Shown piece by piece: positions 59,029-64,000 of a DNA stretch of 64,000 nt. Position 1 is the stretch's first letter. Each line of letters opens with the position of its first letter. The position numbers were made by a program, and so were the translations under genes. This DNA comes from Promicromonospora sp049532985. Its GTDB lineage: Bacteria > Actinomycetota > Actinomycetes > Actinomycetales > Cellulomonadaceae. Location of the stretch: positions 682,001 to 746,000 of the forward strand of contig NZ_CP186693.1 in NCBI RefSeq assembly GCF_049532985.1. Direction: 5' to 3'. The notes beneath the pieces were generated by a model. That model was not told the DNA's origin. It searched no databases and saw nothing but the letters and a program-made list of their open reading frames with translations.

Positions 59029-59947
59029 CCTCGTCCACCACCCAGCGGGCCGCCTCCTGAGGGCTGGTGTGCGCCCAGGCGAAGCCGGTCCGGGCGAGCA
59101 CCCCGGGGACGACCCGCTGGGAGGCGACGAGGTCGCCCGCGAACTCGCCGACCGCGACCCGCAGCGCGAACCGTGGCACCGGCAGCACCGCTGGGCGGTG
59201 CAGCGCCTGCGCCAGGGCCCGGGTCACGGACCGGTTCGTGGTGGGCTCCGGGGCGACGGCGTTCACGGGCCCCCGGACGTCCTGTGCCCCGATGACGTGG
59301 CGGATCGCGGCCACCTCGTCGGCGAGGGTGATCCAGCTCCACCACTGGCGGCCGCTGCCGAGCGGCCCGCCGACGCCGAGACGCAGGAGCGGCAGCAGCC
59401 TGCCCAGTGCGCCGCCGCTCGGCGCCAGGACCAGGCCCGTGCGTAGCCAGACGACGCGCCCGCCCGCGTCCGCGGCGGGGGCGGTGGCGTTCTCCCACGC
59501 CTCGACCAGCCCGGCCAGGAAGTCCTCGCCCCGTCCCGAGGCTTCCGTGAGCACCTCGTCCCCGCGGTCGCCGTAGGCGCCGATCGCGGAGCCGTTGACC
59601 AGCACGGGCGGGGTGTCCAGGCGGGCTATGGTCCGGGCGAGCAGGCTCGTGGTCGTGGTCCGGGAGCCGACGAGCGTCTGCTTGTAGGCCGCGGTCCAGC
59701 GATGGTCGCCGATCCCGGCGCCGGCCAGGTTGACGACGGCGTCCGCCCCCTCCAGCGTGGCAGGGTCGAGCTCGCCCGTGCGCGGGTCCCACTCCAGGTC
59801 CCGGACGCCCGGCGCCGTGTCCGTGGTGTCCGCGGACGGGGCAGCGCCCCGGCGCACCAGCCGTCGCACACCGTCCCCGCGCGCCACGAGGTCCGCGACG
59901 AGCGCGGCGCCGATGAGTCCGTGCGATCCGGCGACCACCACATCCAT
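59012..59947 (-). CDS. TIGR01777 family NAD(P)-binding epimerase-like protein
   Basis: 311 residues. Rossmann start MDVVVAGSHGLIGAALVADL (GxxGxxG), DAVVNLAGAGIGDHRWTAAY, KQTLVGSRTTTTSLLARTI and WENATAPAADAGGRVVWLRT. C terminus PVLPVPRFALRVAVGEFAGD-type text with DUF1731 ending PQEAARWVVDE. YfcH-like extended short-chain dehydrogenase. Substrate unknown, widely linked with cell envelope or division genes. Start chosen at the Rossmann beta-strand. Confidence 0.9.
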   Translation of the reverse strand: MDVVVAGSHGLIGAALVADLVARGDGVRRLVRRGAAPSADTTDTAPGVRDLEWDPRTGELDPATLEGADAVVNLAGAGIGDHRWTAAYKQTLVGSRTTTTSLLARTIARLDTPPVLVNGSAIGAYGDRGDEVLTEASGRGEDFLAGLVEAWENATAPAADAGGRVVWLRTGLVLAPSGGALGRLLPLLRLGVGGPLGSGRQWWSWITLADEVAAIRHVIGAQDVRGPVNAVAPEPTTNRSVTRALAQALHRPAVLPVPRFALRVAVGEFAGDLVASQRVVPGVLARTGFAWAHTSPQEAARWVVDEVSAPR

Positions 59948-59985
59948 CCCGCGAATGTAGCGCGGCGACCGCGGGCACGGAGCGA

Positions 59986-60025
59986 CGACGACGGCCGGCC
60001 CCGGAGTCGGGACCGGCCGTCGTCG
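59986..60025 (-). terminator. Terminator after sucB
   Basis: Arms 59986-59998 and 60013-60025 (CGACGACGGCCGG), loop 14 nt, 50 bp past the sucB stop and just upstream of the next minus-strand gene. Ends the lpd-sucB transcript. Confidence 0.7.
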
Positions 60026-60074
60026 AGTGCTGGCCGTCAGGCGCGCGTCCAGGACGTGCGCGGGCGGCTGTGCG

Positions 60075-61892
60075 TCAGAGGCCGACCTCGGCCTCGAACG
60101 CGCCCTCCTCGATGCGGTTCTTGATCGCGGTGAGGAAGCGGGCGGCATCCGCGCCGTCGACCAGACGGTGGTCGTAGGACAGGAAGATGTACGCCATCGA
60201 GCGCACCGCGATGCTCTCGTTGCCCAGCGGGTCCGTCACGACGACCGGGCGCTTGGTGATGGTGCCCGTGCCCAGGATGGCGGCGTGGCCCAGCGGCACG
60301 ATCGGGGTGTCGATGAGCGACCCGCCCGACCCGGTGTTGGTGATGTTGAACGTGCCGCCCGACAGCTCGTCCGGCGTCACCTTGTTCGCCCGGGTACGTG
60401 CGCCCAGGTCCTGGATCTGGCGCGCGATGCCCGCCAGGTTCAGGTCGCCGGCGTTCTTGATGACCGGGACCACCAGGCCGCGCTCGGTGTCGACCGCGAT
60501 GCCCACGTTCTCCGACGGGTGGTAGGCGATCTCGCCCTTCTCGGTGTCGATCGTGGCGTTGATCTTCGGGTACGCCTTGAGCGCCTCGACGGCGGCCAGC
60601 GTGAAGAACGGCAGGAAGGTCAGCTTGGCGCCCTCGCGAGCGGCGAACGACTCCTTGGCCTTGGCCCGCAGCTGTGCGACGCGGGTGACGTCGACCTCCA
60701 TGACGGTGGTGAGCTGGGCCTGGGTCTGCACCGCCTCGAGCATCCGCTCGGCGACGATCTTGCGCAGCCGCGACATCTTCTCGGTGGTACCGCGCAGCGG
60801 CGAGACCTCGAGCTTGGTCGGGGCCGACGGCGCGGCCGTGGCCGCGGGTGCGGCGGCAGGCGCGGCGGCGGGGGCGGCCTTGGCCTCGGCAGCCGCCAGC
60901 ACGTCCTCCTTGCGGATGCGGCCACCGACACCGGTGCCCTTGACCTCGGCGACGTCGACACCCTTCTCCGCCGCGAGCTTGCGCACGAGCGGGGTCAGGT
61001 ACGAGCCGATGGTGCGGCCCGTCGACGCCGCGGCGGGAGCGGCGGGTGCCGGGGCCGCGGGTGCGGCCGCCGGTGCGGGGGCGGGCGCGGGGGCGGCGGG
61101 CGCGGGCGTCGGGGCGGGAGCCGCGGGAGCGGGCGCGGCGGCGGGAGCCGGTGCGGGCGCAGGAGCCGGGGCGGCGGCCGCGGCCGGCTCGGGGGAGTCG
61201 GCGGCCGGGTCCGGGACGGCGGGGGCCGGCGAGGCGGCCGGGGCGGCCGCGCCGGAGCCGACCAGCGCCAGGACGGCGCCGACCTCGACGGTCTCGTCCT
61301 CCTGCACCAGGATCTTCTGGAGCGTGCCGGCGACCGGCGACGGGATCTCGGTGTCGACCTTGTCGGTGGAGACCTCGAGCAGCGGCTCGTCGACGGCGAC
61401 GTCGTCACCGACCTCCTTGAGCCAGCGCGTCACGGTGCCCTCGGTGACCGACTCGCCCAGCGCGGGCAGCGGGACCTCGGTGGCGTCGCCGGACGGCGCG
61501 GCGGCCGGAGCCGGGGCCTCGGCGGGCGCGGGCGCCTCGGCGGCAGGCGCAGGCTCCGGTGCGGGGGCGGCGGGCTCCGGCGTCGGCTCGGGGGCGGGCG
61601 CCTCGGCGGCCGCGGGCTCGGCGGCCGGAGCCGCGGGAGCGGCACCCGAACCGGAACCGTCGCCGATGACGGCGAGGGTGGCGCCGACCTCGACGGTGTC
61701 GTCCTCCTGGACGAGGATCTGCTCGAGCACGCCGGCGATCGGCGACGGGATCTCGGTGTCGACCTTGTCGGTCGACACCTCGAGCAGCGGCTCGTCGACG
61801 GCGACCTCGTCGCCGACAGCCTTGAGCCAGCGGGTGACAGTGCCCTCGGTGACGGACTCGCCGAGGGCCGGCAGCTGCACGTTCTCAGACAT
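60075..61892 (-). CDS. sucB: 2-oxoglutarate dehydrogenase E2 (dihydrolipoyl succinyltransferase)
   Basis: 605 residues. Two lipoyl domains with lipoylated Lys43 and Lys178, each in EVSTDKVDTEIPSP. Ala/Pro-rich linkers (80-138 and ~215-300). Peripheral subunit-binding domain LTPLVRKLAAEKGVDVAEVK then GTGVGGRIRKEDVL. C-terminal acyltransferase core with H575-RLVD579-G. The core holds the E2 trimer/24-mer. Substrate is succinyl by analogy with the sucB order; a pyruvate E2 has nearly the same make-up in actinobacteria. Follows lpd by 29 bp in the same direction. Confidence 0.93.
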   Translation of the reverse strand: MSENVQLPALGESVTEGTVTRWLKAVGDEVAVDEPLLEVSTDKVDTEIPSPIAGVLEQILVQEDDTVEVGATLAVIGDGSGSGAAPAAPAAEPAAAEAPAPEPTPEPAAPAPEPAPAAEAPAPAEAPAPAAAPSGDATEVPLPALGESVTEGTVTRWLKEVGDDVAVDEPLLEVSTDKVDTEIPSPVAGTLQKILVQEDETVEVGAVLALVGSGAAAPAASPAPAVPDPAADSPEPAAAAAPAPAPAPAPAAAPAPAAPAPTPAPAAPAPAPAPAAAPAAPAPAAPAAASTGRTIGSYLTPLVRKLAAEKGVDVAEVKGTGVGGRIRKEDVLAAAEAKAAPAAAPAAAPAATAAPSAPTKLEVSPLRGTTEKMSRLRKIVAERMLEAVQTQAQLTTVMEVDVTRVAQLRAKAKESFAAREGAKLTFLPFFTLAAVEALKAYPKINATIDTEKGEIAYHPSENVGIAVDTERGLVVPVIKNAGDLNLAGIARQIQDLGARTRANKVTPDELSGGTFNITNTGSGGSLIDTPIVPLGHAAILGTGTITKRPVVVTDPLGNESIAVRSMAYIFLSYDHRLVDGADAARFLTAIKNRIEEGAFEAEVGL

Positions 61893-61921
61893 GACCTGTG
61901 GGGTCTCCTTTGTCGTTATGG

Positions 61922-63340
61922 TCAGTTGTGGGCGTGCAGAGGCTTGCCGGCCAGTGCCATGTGTGCCTCTCCGAGTGCCTCGTTCTGGGTGGGATGTGCG
62001 TGGACGAGCGAGGCGACGTCCTCAGGGAACGCCTCCCAGCCCACGATGAGCTGGCCCTCGCCGATCAGCTCGCCCACACGCGAGCCGATCAGGTGCATAC
62101 CGACCACGGGTCCGTCCTTGCGGCGCACCAGCTTGGCGAAGCCCTGGGTACCCAGGATCTTGCTCTTGCCGTTGCCCGCGAGGTTGTACTCGATGGTCTC
62201 CACCTGGTCCGGACCGTACAGCTCCGCGGCCTTCGCCTCGGTGACGCCGACCGACGCCACCTCCGGCTCGCAGTAGGTGACGCGCGGGATCGCCGCCTCG
62301 TCGATCGGCGCGGGCGACTGGCCCGCGATCTGCTCGGCCACGTGGATGCCCTGCGCGAACCCGCGGTGGGCGAGCTGCAGGCCCGGCACGATGTCGCCGA
62401 CCGCCCAGACCTGCCCGCCGGCCGGCGTGGTGACGCCGGTGCGGAGCAGCTCGTCGGTCAGCACGAACCCGCGGTCGACACGGACGCCGGCCGCCTCGTA
62501 GCCGAGGTCGGCGGTCCGCGGACCGCGCCCGACGGCGACCAGCAGCAGGTCGGCGTCGAACGTCGTGCCCGACTCCAGCTCGACCTGCACGCCGTCGTCG
62601 GACTGCTTGACCTGGGCGAACCGGTCGCCCAGGGAGAACTTGATGCCGCGCTTGCGGAACGCGCGCTCCAGCGCCTTCGAGAGCGCGACGTCCTCGTTCG
62701 GGACGAGGTGCGGCAGCGCCTCGACGATCTGCACGTCGGCGCCGAAGGACTTCCAGACGGAGGCGAACTCGACGCCGATCACACCGCCGCCGAGCACCAC
62801 GACGGACTTCGGCACGGTGTCGAGCGTGAGGGCCTGGTCGGAGGTGATGACGCGGCCGCCGAGCTCCAGGCCGGGCAGGGTGCGGGCGTACGAGCCGGTC
62901 GCGAGCACCACGTGGGTGCCCGTGCAGCGCGACGTGGCGCCGTCCGCGGCGGTGACCTCGACGACGCCGGGGGCCGCGAGCGTGCCGTGCCCCTCGACGA
63001 CGGTGATCTTCCGCGAGGCGATCAGGCCCTGCAGGCCCTTGTACAGGCCCGCGACCACGGAGTCCTTGTAAGCGAGCACGCCCGGCATGTCGATGCCGTC
63101 CAGCGAGGTGCGGACGCCGAACTGCGCGCCGTGGGTGGCCGCGTCGGCCACCTCGGCCGCGTGCAGGAGCGCCTTGGTGGGGACGCAGCCGACGTGCAGG
63201 CATGTGCCGCCGAGCTTGTCCTTCTCGACCAGGGCGACGTTCAGGCCCAGCTGCGCGGCCCGGAGCGCGGTGGCGTAGCCTCCGCTGCCCCCGCCGAGCA
63301 CGACGACGTCGAACGTGTCCGGGTTGTCAGGCGATGGCAC
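61922..63340 (-). CDS. lpd: Dihydrolipoyl dehydrogenase
   Basis: 472 residues. FAD site FDVVVLGGGSGGYATALRAA, redox disulfide GGTCLHVGCVPTKALLH (C47, C52), NAD site SVVVLGGGVIGVEFASVWKS and the C-terminal interface SLVHAHPTQNEALGEAH with catalytic His-Glu. Reoxidises lipoyl groups of the E2 (SucB) next to it. The GTG start has CGAGGAG 8 bp upstream. An ATG 24 bp earlier exists without a good site. Confidence 0.96.
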   Translation of the reverse strand: MPSPDNPDTFDVVVLGGGSGGYATALRAAQLGLNVALVEKDKLGGTCLHVGCVPTKALLHAAEVADAATHGAQFGVRTSLDGIDMPGVLAYKDSVVAGLYKGLQGLIASRKITVVEGHGTLAAPGVVEVTAADGATSRCTGTHVVLATGSYARTLPGLELGGRVITSDQALTLDTVPKSVVVLGGGVIGVEFASVWKSFGADVQIVEALPHLVPNEDVALSKALERAFRKRGIKFSLGDRFAQVKQSDDGVQVELESGTTFDADLLLVAVGRGPRTADLGYEAAGVRVDRGFVLTDELLRTGVTTPAGGQVWAVGDIVPGLQLAHRGFAQGIHVAEQIAGQSPAPIDEAAIPRVTYCEPEVASVGVTEAKAAELYGPDQVETIEYNLAGNGKSKILGTQGFAKLVRRKDGPVVGMHLIGSRVGELIGEGQLIVGWEAFPEDVASLVHAHPTQNEALGEAHMALAGKPLHAHN

Positions 63341-63596
63341 GTGCTGGCTCCTCGTCGAAGGCATGGGCTCGGGGGCGAACCGTGCACGCGTCCTGCCTGT
63401 GGGCGAACCGTGCGCGGATCATGAGCACCGCATGCCATCTTGACACTTCAGCGGGCGTGGCCCCAATCGTGAACCAGCCTCGACGGGTGTGACCGTGGCG
63501 ACATTCTGTGACAAGAGTGTGGCTTTCCCTGGGACTGCGTCTGGATCTGCGTCGAGTTGCCTAGGCCGGTACGGGTCTCGCTAGTACCCTCGTTCC

Positions 63597-63950
63597 ATGC
63601 CCCGCCAGTCCCGTAGCTCGCTCGCGCGATTCTTCCAGCGACGGTCGTCGTCCGGCAGCGGTTCGCGCCCCGGAGGTGGCGACGCGCGCCGTCAGACGAT
63701 GGCCCACCTCGGTGAGTTCATCAGCACGCGGGTCGGCGTGGAGGCGTACGTGGAGCCACCGACCACCGACATCCCCAGCACCGTCCTGCTCGTGGCGAGC
63801 ACGGGGGAGTGGACGCGCCGCCGGGTGCCGGACGAGCGCACCGCGTTCGACATCGCCAACCAGCTGGGGGTGCCGGTGTACAACGTCCGGTTCACCGGCT
63901 ACCCCCAGCGGATGCGCGACTGGAACAGCGCCCAGCGCCGCGCCAAGTAG
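63597..63950 (+). CDS. Conserved hypothetical protein (aminopeptidase neighbour)
   Basis: 117 residues. A basic Ser/Arg-rich N terminus, then LGEFISTRVGVEAYVEPPTT, STVLLVASTGEWTRRRVPDE and ANQLGVPVYNVRFTGYPQRM. A small conserved actinobacterial protein found next to the leucyl aminopeptidase-lpd-sucB genes. Often mis-annotated as oxidoreductase. No motif. Its stop abuts the stop of the opposite-strand gene. Confidence 0.8.
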   Translation: MPRQSRSSLARFFQRRSSSGSGSRPGGGDARRQTMAHLGEFISTRVGVEAYVEPPTTDIPSTVLLVASTGEWTRRRVPDERTAFDIANQLGVPVYNVRFTGYPQRMRDWNSAQRRAK

Positions 63951-64000
63951 CTACTTCGCCCGGCCCTCGAGGAACGTCAGGAGGGTACGGACGCCCACGC
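63951..64000 (-). CDS. pepA: Probable leucyl aminopeptidase, 3' tip only
   Basis: The last 15 codons on the minus strand read VGVRTLLTFLEGRAK and stop (TAG). This form of ending and the place next to lpd-sucB fit the leucyl aminopeptidase gene usual at this spot in actinobacteria. Too little is present to be sure. Confidence 0.45.
   Translation of the reverse strand, partial: VGVRTLLTFLEGRAK

Noticed and set aside
60027..62276. 749-residue plus-strand open frame opposite sucB
   Set aside because: It is the reverse-strand shadow of the sucB coding sequence and its Ala/Pro linkers. The text is Arg/Gly-rich and matches no family, while the minus strand has full lipoyl and acyltransferase motifs.

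Overview
The window is very high-GC DNA from an actinobacterium, most likely a Micrococcales member of the Promicromonosporaceae/Cellulomonadaceae type. This is inferred from GTG and ATG starts with purine-rich ribosome binding sites, 4-bp ATGA/GTGA gene overlaps, mycothiol-type and GlnE/GlnA1/GlnA2 genes, a polyphosphate glucokinase, and an actinobacterial gene order around sucB-lpd-lipA-lipB-glnA-glnE. A remnant of a family 9 cellulase also fits. No tRNA, rRNA operon or CRISPR array was seen. The one certain RNA gene is rnpB.

Layout. 1-4.2 kb: the end of a translationally coupled DUF5682 / VWA / SWIM-zinc-finger module. 4.3-14.4 kb: a short PolA-like polymerase, a divergent 2,2-dialkylglycine decarboxylase/LysR pair, an overlapping luxS-mtnN operon, a Nif3-like protein, a coiled-coil zinc-ribbon protein, an MFS carrier, YaaA and a tautomerase-fold protein. 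A 70-bp perfect palindrome follows.

14.5-19.2 kb: rnpB, followed by a decayed integrated element. The last ~28 bp of rnpB plus flank (44 bp) recur at 18758-18801. Between the copies lie a frameshifted tyrosine integrase, a broken methyltransferase, another broken gene, an IS fragment and an intact Tat-exported DUF1214 protein. A second integrase scrap follows the second copy, so two related elements probably once sat in tandem. 19.2-24.5 kb: an accessory stretch with a cytochrome P450 fused to a crotonase, a second P450 whose K-helix ExxR is replaced (CYP157-like), gene remnants and a phosphotransferase.

24.7-36.1 kb: small regulators with divergent partners (MerR, two HxlR), enzymes of uncertain role (HD protein with a frameshift, mycothiol-type DinB protein, DUF1579-like secreted protein, NmrA reductase, DUF1990, PHP phosphatase, Atu4866 protein, DHFR-like), an NlpC/P60 hydrolase, a histidine phosphatase, and a MerR-GOLPH3 operon. 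36.2-40.5 kb: HelD-like RNA polymerase recycling ATPase, DUF3467, a lone STAS protein, polyphosphate glucokinase.

40.5-64 kb: core metabolism and its regulation: panB, glnA2-glnE, thymidine kinase, a TetM-like ribosomal protection protein with an overlapping upstream peptide, HIT protein, glnA1 preceded by GlnR-box-like repeats, DUF4191, lipA, lipB, an HNH nuclease, a Gfo/Idh/MocA oxidoreductase, a membrane pseudokinase, a TIGR01777 epimerase, sucB and lpd. The lipoate genes supply the cofactor for the two SucB lipoyl domains. GlnE modifies GlnA1, which keeps the tyrosine-containing adenylylation loop, whereas GlnA2 lacks it. The window ends in the 3' tip of a probable leucyl aminopeptidase gene.
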